Position numbers and translations under genes: made by a program. A stretch of DNA of 64,000 bases from the NCBI GenBank assembly GCA_001544655.2, contig FCOD02000026.1, positions 18,473 to 82,472 of the forward strand. Reading direction: 5' to 3'. The notes beneath the pieces were generated by a model, which worked only from the letters and a program-made list of their open reading frames with translations, searched no databases and was not told where the DNA came from. This document shows positions 1 through 10,655 of this stretch, piece after piece; the first letter of the stretch is position 1; every line of letters starts with the position of its first letter. Source of the DNA: Caballeronia turbans. Its GTDB lineage: Bacteria; Pseudomonadota; Gammaproteobacteria; Burkholderiales; Burkholderiaceae.

Positions 1-2
1 GA

Positions 3-155
3 AAGCGGCCCGGCGTGTCATACACCGTGCGACAGGGCACCGCGCTCGGGCGGGATGGCCGCGTGAGCATCGCATACAGCGACCAGGAGGACGGCGCACC
101 GATCTGGATCGGCGGCTGCTCGGTAACTGTGATCGACGGCACATTCTGCATCTGA
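3..155 (+). CDS. PhzF family isomerase-like protein, C-terminal end (partial)
   Basis: Open frame entering from the left edge and ending with TGA at 153-155; about 50 residues are visible. The segment SYTVRQGTALGRDGR followed by IWIGGCSVTVIDGTF resembles the C-terminal RQG-x-x-x-GR strand of PhzF-type (phenazine biosynthesis/diaminopimelate-epimerase fold) proteins. The catalytic part lies outside the window, so the substrate cannot be judged. Confidence 0.6.
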   Translation, partial: KRPGVSYTVRQGTALGRDGRVSIAYSDQEDGAPIWIGGCSVTVIDGTFCI

Positions 156-610
156 AACAATGACCTACGCGCTGCCGGGAGGCGCGCGTATACCCCCAAG
201 CGGCGCCCCTTTCTTAATCTTCGAGGCTTCGCTAATATCTGAACAATCGGGGATCAGAACGCAATCGCGGTTTCCACATCGGCGAAAGACGGGCGTCGCG
301 AGTGTGAACCGCTTGCGCCGCAGCGCAAACGTATGCTCTTGACGACACCGAAGGCTCGCCGTCTCGCTCATGTCGGGCTTCGGGCGCCGCTGCGAAGAAC
401 CGCTCGCCGAACGGCCGTTGCGCTACCTCCTTGCGTGAATACGGACGTGGATCGGGTCTCGGAGAAACAAGCCGCCGATCATCCGCCGCGCGCCGCGCAC
501 GGTATAGTCACTCGTTTCGGCCGAACGCCTCAAAACATGCATCGCTTCATCCATCTCGCGCAGTTCGCAGCACGCCACGCGCTACGAAATAAAGCGCCGA
601 CGGACGCCCC
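156..610. other. Intergenic, no gene seen
   Basis: 455 bases between the PhzF-like end and the GGDEF-EAL gene. The short open frames here have no ribosome binding site or recognisable product. The promoter of the downstream gene is presumably here but no clear -35/-10 pair could be picked. Confidence 0.5.
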
Positions 611-3040
611 ATGAAGCGCACGCGCTCTCACGCTTTTTCCGACACCCTCTTCGGCGCGCCGTCGGCGCGGCGTCGGCGCGCGCTCCTCGCGATTCCCGTG
701 CTCGGCACCTTCGTGCTGGTGCTGCTGTGGGCGGTGATATTCGCCCGGCTCTCCGTCGAGCGCGAAGCGACGACACACGAATCGATGGCCTCCGCCGCCA
801 TCCTCTCGTCGGCGCTCGAGCAGCACACCATCAAGGCGATCCATCAGGTCGACCAGATCACCCGCTTCGTCAAATACGAGTACGAGAAGTCGCCCGACAA
901 CTTCGATCTGATCGCCACGGTCGAGAAAGGCGTCGTGCAGAGCGACACGCTCGTGCAGGTCTCGCTGATCGACGAATACGGCACGCTCATCGCCAATACG
1001 TCCGATCCTCATCCGAAGCCGATCGACCTGTCCGATCGCGAGCACTACAAGGTCCACGCCCATTCGAACGACGACCTGCTGTACATCAGCCGCCCGGTGC
1101 GCGGCCGCGTGTCGGGCCTGTGGACGTTGCAGATCACGCGGCGGCTCAATCATCCGGACGGCTCGTTCGCGGGCGTCGTGGTCGTATCTGAGGATCCGGC
1201 CTATTTCACGAGCGATTTCTACAATGTCGCGTCGATCGGTCGCGAAGGCGTGATCGCCGTCGTATCGGATAACGGCTCGGTGCTCGCGCGCAGCACGGGC
1301 GGCAGTCTCGCCGAGAGCGCGGCGGCCAGCTCCGCCACGAAAAGCAACGCGCACAACGGCCCGGCCGACCGCACGCACGCCGCCTTCAGCGCGAGCGGCG
1401 TCTATCCGACGACGGACCACGCATCCGGCATCTACGTCGATCCGATCGATCAGGTGAAGCGCATCGTGTCGTACCGGCATATCGACGGCTATCCGCTCGG
1501 CGTGCTCGTCGGTCTCTCCGAGCGCGAGGAGATGATCGACTACAACCACACGCGCAATGTCTATCTGCTGATGGCGAGCTTCATTTCGCTCGCGATGCTC
1601 GGCTTCTTCGCGGTGGCGACGGGCCTCATCGGCAAGCTGCTCGGACGCGAGCGCGAGATGACGCATCTCGTCGAATTCGATCTGCTGACGGGCCTGCGCA
1701 ACCGCTACTCGACGCTGCGCGCGCTCAGGCGGGAAGTGGCGCAACCGGAGAACATCGGCCGGCTCGCGCTGCTCTTCATCGACCTCGACAACTTCAAGAC
1801 TGTCAACGACACGCTCGGCCACAATGCAGGCGATATCGTTCTGCAGATGACCGCGTCGCGGCTTGCGGAGACGGTCGGTCAAAGCGGCGCGCTCTCGCGC
1901 ATCGGCGGCGACGAGTTCGTGGTCGTCGTGAAGGGCGATGACGTCGAACAGCGCGCCGTCACGCTCGCGAACGATATCTCGACGATGTTCGCCACGCCGT
2001 TCGACGTGCGCGGCAGCGCGTTCGTGCTGCATGCGAGCATCGGCATTGCGCTCTTTTCGGTGCCGAACGAAAGCGAGATCGATCTGCTGAAGAAGGCGGA
2101 TCTCGCGATGTACAGCGCGAAGGACGCGGGCCGGAACTGCTATCAATTCTATTCGCCGCAACTGTCGCATCGCGCGGATCATCTGATGAAGTGGGAGCAG
2201 CAACTGCGCGTCGCCCTGACCGAGCAGCAACTCTTCCTCGTCTATCAGCCGAAGATCGATCTCACGCGCCGGTGCATTACCGGCTTCGAGGCGCTCGTGC
2301 GCTGGAATCATCCGCAGCACGGACTCATTCCTGCGAACGAGTTCATTCCGGTGGCTGAATCGACCGGGCTGATCGTCGCAGTCGGCGATTTCGTGATCTA
2401 CACCGCGTGCATGCAGCTCGCGCAGTGGCAGCGCGATGGTTATAACGGACTGTCGCTCGCCGTGAACATCTCGGCCGTGCAGTTCTGGCGCGGCGACTTG
2501 CTGGAGACGGTCGCGCGCGCGATCGAGTCGAGCGGTATTCCGCCCGACAAGCTCGAACTCGAAATCACCGAAACGGTGATGGTCGAGTACCCGGAGCTCG
2601 TGCAGGAGAAGATTGTCGCGTTGAAGCGGCTGGGCGTGCGCATCGCGCTCGATGACTTCGGCACCGGCTATTCGTCGTTGTCGTATCTGAATCGCTTTTC
2701 GGTCGATACGCTCAAGGTGGATCGCTCGTTCGTCCAGGCGATTCCCGAAGACCGCAGCGTGTGCGTCATGGTGTCGGCGATCATCAACCTGGCGCGCTCG
2801 CTGGGGCTCACGGTGGTCGTCGAAGGAACCGAACGGGAAGAGCAGATCACGTGGCTTGCGGCGCTCGGGCCGGTGGAAGCGCAAGGCTTCCTGTTCTCAC
2901 GCCCGGTGCCGGCGGATGGCGTGCAGGCGCTGCTCGATCGCTTCGGCGTGTGCGGATGGCCGCGTGGACAGTCGCCGCGCTCGCGCATGGATGCGGGCCA
3001 GGAGTCGAGCACCGCGCTGACGGATGCGCGCGGCGGCTGA
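611..3040 (+). CDS. Membrane-anchored sensor with GGDEF and EAL domains
   Basis: 809-residue cyclic-di-GMP enzyme. A transmembrane helix near residues 23-46 is followed by an extracytoplasmic sensor region of about 270 residues (dCache-like), a second helix near 315-340, a GGDEF domain with intact IGGDEF near residue 431, and an EAL domain starting with FEALVRWNHP near 558 and containing DDFGTGYSSL. Both signature motifs are intact, so diguanylate cyclase and phosphodiesterase activities are both possible; which dominates cannot be read from sequence. Stands alone between unrelated genes. Confidence 0.93.
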   Translation: MKRTRSHAFSDTLFGAPSARRRRALLAIPVLGTFVLVLLWAVIFARLSVEREATTHESMASAAILSSALEQHTIKAIHQVDQITRFVKYEYEKSPDNFDLIATVEKGVVQSDTLVQVSLIDEYGTLIANTSDPHPKPIDLSDREHYKVHAHSNDDLLYISRPVRGRVSGLWTLQITRRLNHPDGSFAGVVVVSEDPAYFTSDFYNVASIGREGVIAVVSDNGSVLARSTGGSLAESAAASSATKSNAHNGPADRTHAAFSASGVYPTTDHASGIYVDPIDQVKRIVSYRHIDGYPLGVLVGLSEREEMIDYNHTRNVYLLMASFISLAMLGFFAVATGLIGKLLGREREMTHLVEFDLLTGLRNRYSTLRALRREVAQPENIGRLALLFIDLDNFKTVNDTLGHNAGDIVLQMTASRLAETVGQSGALSRIGGDEFVVVVKGDDVEQRAVTLANDISTMFATPFDVRGSAFVLHASIGIALFSVPNESEIDLLKKADLAMYSAKDAGRNCYQFYSPQLSHRADHLMKWEQQLRVALTEQQLFLVYQPKIDLTRRCITGFEALVRWNHPQHGLIPANEFIPVAESTGLIVAVGDFVIYTACMQLAQWQRDGYNGLSLAVNISAVQFWRGDLLETVARAIESSGIPPDKLELEITETVMVEYPELVQEKIVALKRLGVRIALDDFGTGYSSLSYLNRFSVDTLKVDRSFVQAIPEDRSVCVMVSAIINLARSLGLTVVVEGTEREEQITWLAALGPVEAQGFLFSRPVPADGVQALLDRFGVCGWPRGQSPRSRMDAGQESSTALTDARGG

Positions 3041-3041
3041 C

Positions 3042-3500
3042 TCAGAACCCGCGCGAGAGAACGGCCGTTCCAATCGTCACCACACCCAGCACCAGATTGA
3101 TCACGACGAGCCGCCGCACCGTGGCGACGGCGCGGGCGCCATCGGGCCAGTTCTGCGCCTGCACCGCCCGCCGGATGCGCGGGAACACCCCGAAGCGGAT
3201 ATGACCGAAGATCAGCATCATCACGATGCCGAGGCCGGCCATCGCATGCAATGGCCACACCGCGTGACCGCCGCCGAATTCCATGAGCAGGAAGCCGCCG
3301 GTGAGCAGGATCACGAGCACCGAGGCGCCGACCCAGTTGAAAAAACGTGCGAAGACCGACTCCCAAAGCGGCAGACGCATTTGCGGCGTGAGATCACCGA
3401 GCGCGGGGCGCAGGCAGAAGTGGGCGAAGACCATGCCGCCTATCCAAACGGCTACGCCGAGTAAATGCAGAAAGAGCGCCGCTTCGATGGCTTTGTTCAT
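3042..3500 (-). CDS. CopD-like small integral membrane protein
   Basis: 152 residues with four hydrophobic helices. N-terminal FLHLLGVAVWIGGMVFAHF and a His-containing central helix (HAMAGLGIVMMLIFGHIRFG) resemble the CopD/YcnJ-type membrane domain found in many betaproteobacteria. The start at 3500 is preceded by a GGA-type ribosome site; a longer frame to 3623 has none. Copper handling is only a family association here, as no copper genes are adjacent. Convergent with the GGDEF-EAL gene, ending one base after it. Confidence 0.75.
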   Translation of the reverse strand: MNKAIEAALFLHLLGVAVWIGGMVFAHFCLRPALGDLTPQMRLPLWESVFARFFNWVGASVLVILLTGGFLLMEFGGGHAVWPLHAMAGLGIVMMLIFGHIRFGVFPRIRRAVQAQNWPDGARAVATVRRLVVINLVLGVVTIGTAVLSRGF

Positions 3501-3902
3501 TGGGGATTCCGGATGCAGTTCAAAACGTGATGGACGGGTTGCGGTGTAAAAGCCGAGGCGCACACCAGCCGACTCTCGCTGAAGATTGAATATTGCTGCT
3601 ACATGGCGAGACTGGCCGGTCAAACCCAGAACACTAAGAATGCGAGCCGCGCAGCGAGTTCCCGCGTTCGGATATTAATGATGCGACGCGCGATCATTCC
3701 GATGATGCTCGCTACCGTCATCGGAACGTTTGCAAACCTGAATTCGCGAAATCAAAGATGGTCATGCGGCGAAAACAACCTCCACTCGTCCCGCGTTCGT
3801 CGAGCGCCGCGGCGGACCGATCGGCGGATGCGAGAAAGCCCGCACGAAGCGGGCTTTCAAGGTACGCAGCAAACAAACTGGAGGGACGCCCGACCGGGAC
3901 TT
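3501..3902. other. Intergenic between CopD-like gene and parC
   Basis: About 400 bases. It holds the upstream region of the CopD-like gene (left part) and the end of the parC unit (right part, with a hairpin at 3834-3858). No coding frame is convincing. Confidence 0.5.
3834..3858 (-). terminator. Hairpin after parC
   Basis: Ten-base perfect stem GAAAGCCCGC / GCGGGCTTTC with a five-base loop, 45 bases past the parC stop on the minus strand. The T-run is short, so efficiency is uncertain. Confidence 0.6.
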
Positions 3903-6221
3903 TTATCCCTCGAACACCGGCCTCAACTCCGTCACCTTCAACGACGAATCCGGCGCGCGCCCCTTCCTCGCGCGCTTGCCGAGATGCAGTTGCAATTGCG
4001 ACCCGCTGAGCTTCTCGTCCTTCGGCTTGCCGCCGCGCCCGGTGCCGATCATCATCACGCCGCGCGCATCGAACGCGAGCGCCTGGCGCAGCGTTTCCTT
4101 CGCGTCGAGGCCCATCAGGATGACGCCGCGACCGCCGCCCGACAGCGTCTTCATCTCGTCCATGCCGAAGACGAGCAGCTTGCCCGCACTCGACAGACAC
4201 CCGACAAGCGTCGCCCCGGGGATGACAGGCATCGGCGCGAGCGGAGCCGCACCGTCGTCGATCGTCATGAACGCCTTGCCAGCTTTCTGACGGCTCACCA
4301 TGTCGCCGAGCTTTGCAACGAAGCCGAAGCCATTGCTCGACGCCAGCAACAACTGCTGCTCCGCATTCGCCGCGAAATAGTGCAGCAGATGCGTGCCCGA
4401 CTCGAGCTCGATCAGCGACGTCACGGGCACGCCGTCACCGCGCCCGCCCGGCAACGCCGAGACCGGCACCGAATACACGCGCCCCTTGCTGCCCCACGCG
4501 ACCAGCGAATCCGGCGTGCGCGCCTGGAATGCCGCATAGAGTCCGTCGCCCTGCTTGAACGTGAATCCCGCCGGATCGAGTCCGTGGCCCTTCAGCGCGC
4601 GCACCCAGCCCTTCTGCGAGACGACGACCGTCACCGGCTCGTCGACGACGCGCGCCTCGAACGTCGCACGCTTTTCCTGCTGGATGAGCGTGCGGCGATC
4701 GTCGCCGAATTGCTTCGCGTCGGCTTCGATTTCCTTGATGAGCACGCGCTTCATCGCGGCATCGCTGTTGAGCAGCTCTTCGAGCTTGGTCTTTTCGTCG
4801 CGCAAGTCGGACAGCTCCTGTTCGATCTTGATCGCTTCCAGCCGCGCCAACTGACGCAGACGAATTTCGAGGATGTCTTCGGCCTGGCGGTCCGAGAGAT
4901 TGAAGCGCGCGATAAGCGCCTGCTTCGGCTCCTCCGATTCCCGGATGATGCGAATGACTTCATCGATATTCAGGAAGACGATCATCCGCCCTTCGAGAAT
5001 ATGGATGCGGTCGTTGACCTTGCCGAGGCGATGCTGCGTGCGCCGCGTCACCGTCACGAAGCGAAATCCGATCCACTCGTGCAGGATCTCGACGATGCCC
5101 TTCTGCCGCGGTCTGCCGTCCGCGCCGATCATCACGAGGTTGATCGTCGCGTTCGATTCGAGGCTCGTATGCGCGAGCAGCGAGTTGACGAACTCCGTCT
5201 GATCGATGCGGCTCGACTTGGGCTCGAACACTAGACGAACCGGCGCGTCCTTGCCGGACTCGTCGCGCACGGCGTCGAGCAGGGCTAGCATCGACTGCTT
5301 GGTCTGGACCTGCTCGGGCGTGAGCGTCTTCTTGCCGAGCTTGATCTTCGGGTTGGTGAGTTCCTCGATTTCCTCGAGCACCTTCTGGCTCGACACGCCC
5401 GGCGGCAATTCCGTGATGACGACCTGCCACTGGCCGCGCGCCATGTCTTCGATCTTCCAGCGCGCGCGCACCTTCAGGCTGCCGCGACCGGTCTCGTACG
5501 CCGTCGAGATTTCCGCGGGCGACGAGATGATCTGCCCGCCGCCGGGGAAATCGGGTCCGGGCAATTTCTCCATCAGACCCGCGTGGCCGATCTTCGGGTC
5601 ACGGATCATCGCGACGGCGGTCTGCGCCACTTCGCGCAGATTGTGCGACGGGATTTCCGTCGCGAGCCCCACCGCGATGCCCGATGCGCCGTTCAGCAAC
5701 AGGAACGGCAAGCGCGCAGGCAAGAGCTTCGGCTCTTCGAACGAGCCGTCGTAGTTCGGCATGAAATCGACCGTGCCCTGATCGATTTCATCGAGGAGCA
5801 GGCGCGCGATCGGCGTCAGGCGCGCTTCCGTGTAGCGCATGGCCGCCGCGCCGTCGCCGTCGCGCGAGCCGAAGTTGCCCTGCCCGTCGATGAGCGGATA
5901 GCGCATCGAGAAGTCCTGCGCGAGGCGCACGAGCGCGTCGTACGCGGATTGGTCGCCGTGCGGGTGATACTTGCCCAGCACGTCGCCCACCACGCGCGCC
6001 GACTTCACCGGCTTCGCGTTGGACGCGAGGCCCATCTCGCTCATCGCGTAAAGAATGCGGCGCTGCACGGGCTTTTGTCCGTCGCAGACATCGGGCAGCG
6101 CGCGGCCCTTCACCACGCTCACCGCGTAGTCGAGATAGGCGCGCTCGGCGTAATCGCCGAGCGTCAGTTGTTCGCCGTCCGGTGCGGTCTGTTCGGCGAA
6201 GAGATCGTCTGTGATTCCCAT
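3903..6221 (-). CDS. parC: DNA topoisomerase IV subunit A
   Basis: 772 residues, normal length for betaproteobacterial ParC. Cleaves and rejoins duplex DNA to decatenate chromosomes with ParE. The catalytic tyrosine is in [11 protein letters not shown] (Tyr130). The quinolone-resistance region [11 protein letters not shown] retains the serine (Ser92) typical of sensitive enzymes. The C-terminal half contains beta-propeller-like repeats. Lies 38 bases downstream of parE on the same strand, so they are very likely co-transcribed. Confidence 0.97.
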   Translation of the reverse strand: MGITDDLFAEQTAPDGEQLTLGDYAERAYLDYAVSVVKGRALPDVCDGQKPVQRRILYAMSEMGLASNAKPVKSARVVGDVLGKYHPHGDQSAYDALVRLAQDFSMRYPLIDGQGNFGSRDGDGAAAMRYTEARLTPIARLLLDEIDQGTVDFMPNYDGSFEEPKLLPARLPFLLLNGASGIAVGLATEIPSHNLREVAQTAVAMIRDPKIGHAGLMEKLPGPDFPGGGQIISSPAEISTAYETGRGSLKVRARWKIEDMARGQWQVVITELPPGVSSQKVLEEIEELTNPKIKLGKKTLTPEQVQTKQSMLALLDAVRDESGKDAPVRLVFEPKSSRIDQTEFVNSLLAHTSLESNATINLVMIGADGRPRQKGIVEILHEWIGFRFVTVTRRTQHRLGKVNDRIHILEGRMIVFLNIDEVIRIIRESEEPKQALIARFNLSDRQAEDILEIRLRQLARLEAIKIEQELSDLRDEKTKLEELLNSDAAMKRVLIKEIEADAKQFGDDRRTLIQQEKRATFEARVVDEPVTVVVSQKGWVRALKGHGLDPAGFTFKQGDGLYAAFQARTPDSLVAWGSKGRVYSVPVSALPGGRGDGVPVTSLIELESGTHLLHYFAANAEQQLLLASSNGFGFVAKLGDMVSRQKAGKAFMTIDDGAAPLAPMPVIPGATLVGCLSSAGKLLVFGMDEMKTLSGGGRGVILMGLDAKETLRQALAFDARGVMMIGTGRGGKPKDEKLSGSQLQLHLGKRARKGRAPDSSLKVTELRPVFEG

Positions 6222-6259
6222 CGAATATCGATATCCGTTATGCGTTGCTCAAGTCGAGC

Positions 6260-8299
6260 TCAAATGTCCGCTTCGACTTCGTTGCCCTTCTCTTCGAGCC
6301 AGCTTCGGCGCGAGGCCGCTTCGCCCTTGCCCATCAGCATCGTCATGCGCGAGACGGTGAGGTCGAAGCCGAGATCGCCGAGGCCGACCGGCAGCAGGCG
6401 GCGCGTGTCCGGGTTCATCGTCGTGTCCCAGAGCTGCTCTGCGCTCATTTCGCCGAGGCCCTTGAAGCGGCTGATGGTCCACGCCGTGTCCCGCACGCCG
6501 TCCTTGCGCAGTTTGTCGAGGATGGCTTCGAGCTCGCCCTCGTCGAGCGCATAGAGTTTCTGCGCAGGCTTCTTGCCGCGCGCGGGCGCATCGACGCGAA
6601 AGAGCGGCGGACGCGCGACACACACATGGCCGCGTTCGATGAGTTGCGGGAAGTGCTTGAAGAAGAGCGTGAGCAGCAGCACCTGAATGTGCGCGCCGTC
6701 GACGTCCGCGTCCGAGAGGATGCAGATCTTGCCGTAGCGCAGATTCGACAGATCGATCTGGTCGTCGGGGCCATGCGGATCGACACCGATCGCGACGGCG
6801 ATGTCATGCACTTCGTTGTTCGCGAAAAGACGGTCGCGTTCCGTTTCCCACGTGTTCAGCACCTTGCCGCGCAGCGGGAGAATCGCCTGAAACTCCTTGT
6901 CGCGGCCCATTTTCGCGGACCCGCCCGCCGAATCGCCCTCGACGAGAAAAAGCTCGTTGCGCGCGATATCCGTCGATTCGCAATCCGTGAGCTTGCCCGG
7001 CAACACGGCGACGCCCGAGCTCTTCTTCTTCTCGATCTTCTGGCCGGCGCGCGTGCGGGCCTGCGCCTGACGGATCACGAGCTCCGCGAGCTTCTTGCCG
7101 TACTCGACGTGCTGGTTCAGCCATAGCTCGAGCGCAGGCCGCGAGAACGACGACACGAGCTTCACCGCATCGCGGCTATTGAGACGCTCCTTGATCTGCC
7201 CTTGGAATTGCGGATCGAGCACCTTCGCCGACAGCACGAACGACACGCGCGCGAACACGTCTTCCGCGAGCAGCTTCACGCCTTTGGGCTGCAGGTTATG
7301 AATCTCGACGAAATTCTTCACCGCCTGAAAAAGGCCATCGCGCAGGCCGGATTCATGCGTGCCGCCCGCCGGCGTCGGAATCAGGTTCACATACGATTCG
7401 CGCAAGAGCGGCCCTTCCTCGCTCCACGCGACGACCCACGACGCGCCCTCGCCTTCCGCGAAGGTTTCCTCGGTGTTGCGCGAGCTTTCCGCATAGCGCT
7501 CGCCTTCGAACAACGGAATCAGCAGTTCGCTGCCGCCCATGCCTTCGAGCAGATAGCCGCGCAGACCATCTTCATATTTCCACGTCTGACGCTCGCCCGT
7601 CTTCTCGACGACCAGCACCACTTCGACGCCCGGCAGCAGCACGGCCTTCGAGCGCAAGAGACGCTGCAATTCGCCGAGCGGCAGATTGGCGGAATCGAAG
7701 TACTTCGGGTTCGGCCAGGCACGCACGCGTGTGCCGCTTTTCTTGGCGCCGCGCTCCGCTGGGCGCGTCGTGAGTTCTTCGATGACGTCGCCGTTGGAAA
7801 ACGCGAGTTGCGCGACCTTGTTGTCGCGCCAGACCGTCACTTCGAGGCGCGTCGCGAGCGCGTTCGTCACCGAAACGCCGACGCCGTGCAGACCGCCCGA
7901 GAAGGTGTAGGCGCCGCCCGCGGCCTTGTCGAATTTGCCGCCCGCATGCAGCCGCGTGAACACGATCTCGACGACCGGCACGCCTTCTTCCGGATGCAGG
8001 CCGAAGGGAATGCCGCGGCCATCGTCCTCGACGGAGACGGAATTATCGTTGTGCAGCGTGACGATGATCTGCTTGCCGTAACCGCCGAGCGCTTCGTCGG
8101 AGGCGTTGTCGATCACTTCCTGAATGATGTGCAGCGGATTCTCGGTGCGCGTGTACATGCCGGGCCGCTGCTTGACCGGCTCCAGCCCCTTGAGCACCTT
8201 GATCGATGCTTCGCTGTAGCCGGCTGCCTTGGCGTTCATGACGAGGCGCTTGCCGCGTTCAGTACCTGTCGCCATTGCGCTGGATTTTTTCGTGGACAT
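6260..8299 (-). CDS. parE: DNA topoisomerase IV subunit B (ATPase)
   Basis: 679 residues. N-terminal GHKL ATPase with VIDNASDEALGGYG and the glycine-rich DDGRGIPFG and GGLHGVG motifs; TOPRIM region with LVEGDSAGGSA and the metal-binding DADVDGAH. Partner of the adjacent ParC. Two in-frame ATGs are possible (8299 and 8275); neither has a strong ribosome site, so the longer is given. Confidence 0.97.
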   Translation of the reverse strand: MSTKKSSAMATGTERGKRLVMNAKAAGYSEASIKVLKGLEPVKQRPGMYTRTENPLHIIQEVIDNASDEALGGYGKQIIVTLHNDNSVSVEDDGRGIPFGLHPEEGVPVVEIVFTRLHAGGKFDKAAGGAYTFSGGLHGVGVSVTNALATRLEVTVWRDNKVAQLAFSNGDVIEELTTRPAERGAKKSGTRVRAWPNPKYFDSANLPLGELQRLLRSKAVLLPGVEVVLVVEKTGERQTWKYEDGLRGYLLEGMGGSELLIPLFEGERYAESSRNTEETFAEGEGASWVVAWSEEGPLLRESYVNLIPTPAGGTHESGLRDGLFQAVKNFVEIHNLQPKGVKLLAEDVFARVSFVLSAKVLDPQFQGQIKERLNSRDAVKLVSSFSRPALELWLNQHVEYGKKLAELVIRQAQARTRAGQKIEKKKSSGVAVLPGKLTDCESTDIARNELFLVEGDSAGGSAKMGRDKEFQAILPLRGKVLNTWETERDRLFANNEVHDIAVAIGVDPHGPDDQIDLSNLRYGKICILSDADVDGAHIQVLLLTLFFKHFPQLIERGHVCVARPPLFRVDAPARGKKPAQKLYALDEGELEAILDKLRKDGVRDTAWTISRFKGLGEMSAEQLWDTTMNPDTRRLLPVGLGDLGFDLTVSRMTMLMGKGEAASRRSWLEEKGNEVEADI

Positions 8300-8519
8300 A
8301 GTTGAACGTTGATCCGGCTCTCGAGCGTTCTCGCGGGAAATGCCACAACGTGACGCCCGATGTGCCGGCGAATGCTAGATGAAAATGCCTGGCCGGATGC
8401 CGGTGCGGGAGGCGGAAAACCGCCCGCCGATCCGAGCCGCGCTAGGAGAATAGCGGTTTTCGCCCGCCGCGCCCACCTCGGACCGATAAAACGCGTGTCA
8501 TGCGCGGCCGCCGAAGCGC

Positions 8520-10454
8520 CTACTTGCGCTTTGCTTCCAGCTCTTCCCAGCGCTCGAGCGCGACGAGCAATTCCTCTTCGATCGCCGCGTGGCGCTCCGA
8601 CAGCCGCGCGCCTTCCTTCGCATCCCTGGCGAAGATCGAGCCGTCTTCGAGCTGCGCACCGATCGCCTTCTGCTCATCCTCCAGCTCGGCGACGCGCGCC
8701 GGCAGTGCTTCGAGCTCGCGCTGTTCCTTGAACGACAGCTTGACCGTGCGCTGCGCGTTGCGGCCTGCCGCGCTTTCCTTCGGCGTGTCGTCCTTCGGCG
8801 CTTCCTTGGCCGTCTGACGCGCCGCTTCTTCCGCGATACGCGCCGAACGTTCGCGCTGAATCTGCCAGTCGGAGAAGCCGCCGACATACTCGCGCCACAG
8901 GCCGCCGCCCTCCGCGGCGAACACCGAGGTCACGACGTTGTCGAGAAACGCGCGGTCGTGGCTCACGAGCAACACGGTGCCGTCGTAATCCGCGAGCAGT
9001 TCTTCGAGCAGTTCGAGCGTGGGAATGTCGAGGTCGTTGGTCGGTTCGTCGAGCACGAGCACGTTCGCGGGCCGCGCGAACAGTCGCGCGAGCAACAGGC
9101 GATTGCGCTCGCCGCCCGAAAGCGAGCGCACCGGCGAACGCGCGCGCTCCGGCGCGAACAGGAAGTCGCCGAGATAACTCATCACGTGCTTCTTCACGCC
9201 GTTCACTTCCACCCATTCGCTGCCGGGGCTGATGGTGTCGGCGAGCGATTTGTCGAGGTCGAGTTGCGCGCGCATCTGATCGAAGTACGCGACCTGAATG
9301 TTGGTGCCGATGCGCACGCGGCCTTCGTCGGGCTGCAACTCGCCGAGCATGAGCTTCAGCAGTGTCGTCTTGCCGGCGCCGTTCGGGCCGACGAGACCGA
9401 TCTTGTCGCCGCGCATCACGGTGGCCGTGAAGCGGTCGACGATCGTGCGCTCGCCGTAGCGTTTCGTCACGTCAGTCAGTTCCGCGACGATCTTGCCGGA
9501 CTTCTCGCCCTGGCCGACATCGAGCTTCACGTTGCCCTGCACATTGCGGCGCTCGGCGCGCTCATTGCGCATTTCCACGAGCCGCGCGATGCGCCCGACG
9601 CTGCGCGTGCGCCGCGCCTCGACGCCCTTGCGAATCCACACTTCTTCTTGCGCGAGCAACTTGTCGAATTTTTCCTGCTCGACTTTTTCGACCTCGAGTT
9701 GCTGCGCCTTCCTCGTCTGATACGCGCTGAAATTGCCCGGATAAGACAGCAGACGCCCGCGATCCAGCTCGACGATGCGCGTCGCCACGCGATCGAGAAA
9801 CGCGCGATCGTGCGTGATGAAAAGCAACCCGGTGCGCAACGTGACGAGCAACTCTTCCAGCCAGCGAATGCCGTCGAAGTCGAGATGGTTGGTCGGCTCG
9901 TCGAGCAGCAGCACATCAGGCTGCACGACGAGCGCACGCGCCAGCGCCACACGCTTTTTCATGCCGCCGGACAGGTCGCCCGCGCGCGCGTCGCCGTCGA
10001 GGCCGATTTGCGCGAGCGTGGTTGCGACACGCGTGCGCCAGTTCCACGCATCGCGCATATCGAGCGCCGATTGCAGCGCGTTCATGCGCGCGAGCAACGC
10101 GTCGTGCTCGGCGCCTTCGGGCGTGTCGGCGAGCGCGTGCGCGACGGCGTCGTACTCGTCGAGCAGTGCGCGCGCATCGGTCAGGCCGGAGGCGACGACA
10201 TCGAACACGGAGGCGTCGAGATCGAACTCGGGCTCCTGCGGCACGTAGACGGTCGTGAGCTCGCTCTGACGCGTGACGAGGCCGTCGTCGGGCGCGGCGA
10301 GCCCCGCGACGATCTTGAGGAGCGACGACTTGCCCGCACCGTTGCGGCCGATCAGCCCGACACGCTCGCCCGCTTCGAGCGAGAAGTCGGCGTGGTCGAG
10401 CAATGCGACGTGGCCGAACGCGAGCTGCGCGTCCGAAATGGAATAAAGCGACAT
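8520..10454 (-). CDS. uup: ABC-F ATPase, Uup type
   Basis: 644 residues with two fused ABC domains and no membrane segment. Walker A motifs GRNGAGKSS and GPNGAGKTT; signatures LSGGM and LSGGE; the linker is rich in charged residues. A C-terminal coiled coil (about the last 70 residues, EQRELEALPARVAELEDE onwards) is typical of Uup-type ABC-F proteins acting on DNA or ribosomes. The start at 10454 (MSLYSISDAQLAFG) is chosen because ABC homology begins there. The symbol is by domain architecture only; another ABC-F subfamily is possible. Confidence 0.85.
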   Translation of the reverse strand: MSLYSISDAQLAFGHVALLDHADFSLEAGERVGLIGRNGAGKSSLLKIVAGLAAPDDGLVTRQSELTTVYVPQEPEFDLDASVFDVVASGLTDARALLDEYDAVAHALADTPEGAEHDALLARMNALQSALDMRDAWNWRTRVATTLAQIGLDGDARAGDLSGGMKKRVALARALVVQPDVLLLDEPTNHLDFDGIRWLEELLVTLRTGLLFITHDRAFLDRVATRIVELDRGRLLSYPGNFSAYQTRKAQQLEVEKVEQEKFDKLLAQEEVWIRKGVEARRTRSVGRIARLVEMRNERAERRNVQGNVKLDVGQGEKSGKIVAELTDVTKRYGERTIVDRFTATVMRGDKIGLVGPNGAGKTTLLKLMLGELQPDEGRVRIGTNIQVAYFDQMRAQLDLDKSLADTISPGSEWVEVNGVKKHVMSYLGDFLFAPERARSPVRSLSGGERNRLLLARLFARPANVLVLDEPTNDLDIPTLELLEELLADYDGTVLLVSHDRAFLDNVVTSVFAAEGGGLWREYVGGFSDWQIQRERSARIAEEAARQTAKEAPKDDTPKESAAGRNAQRTVKLSFKEQRELEALPARVAELEDEQKAIGAQLEDGSIFARDAKEGARLSERHAAIEEELLVALERWEELEAKRK

Positions 10455-10594
10455 GGGAAAACCGGATGAATGGCGAAGAATCGGTGACGAAGCCGACAAC
10501 CGATGGAAGCGGCCATTGTACCGGGCGCCGCGCCCGACAACGCGCGACGCACGCGGCTTAGGCCGAACGGATGAGGGTTCGCGGCCCAAAAACA

Positions 10595-10632
10595 GGAAGG
10601 CCGCCCGGATTCCCGATCCGCGGCGGCCTTCC
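10595..10632 (-). terminator. Rho-independent terminator of the DUF4399 gene
   Basis: Eleven-base perfect stem GGAAGGCCGCC / GGCGGCCTTCC. On the minus strand it is followed by TGTTTTTGGG, so it terminates the gene ending at 10656. Confidence 0.85.
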
Positions 10633-10655
10633 CTCGTCTCGAACCGAAAAACGCG

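Noticed and set aside
530-2884. Very long antisense frame opposite the GGDEF-EAL gene
   Set aside because: High-GC shadow frame, Arg/Asp/His-rich, without domain motifs. The same applies to long frames opposite parC, parE, the ABC-F gene and the transporter permease.
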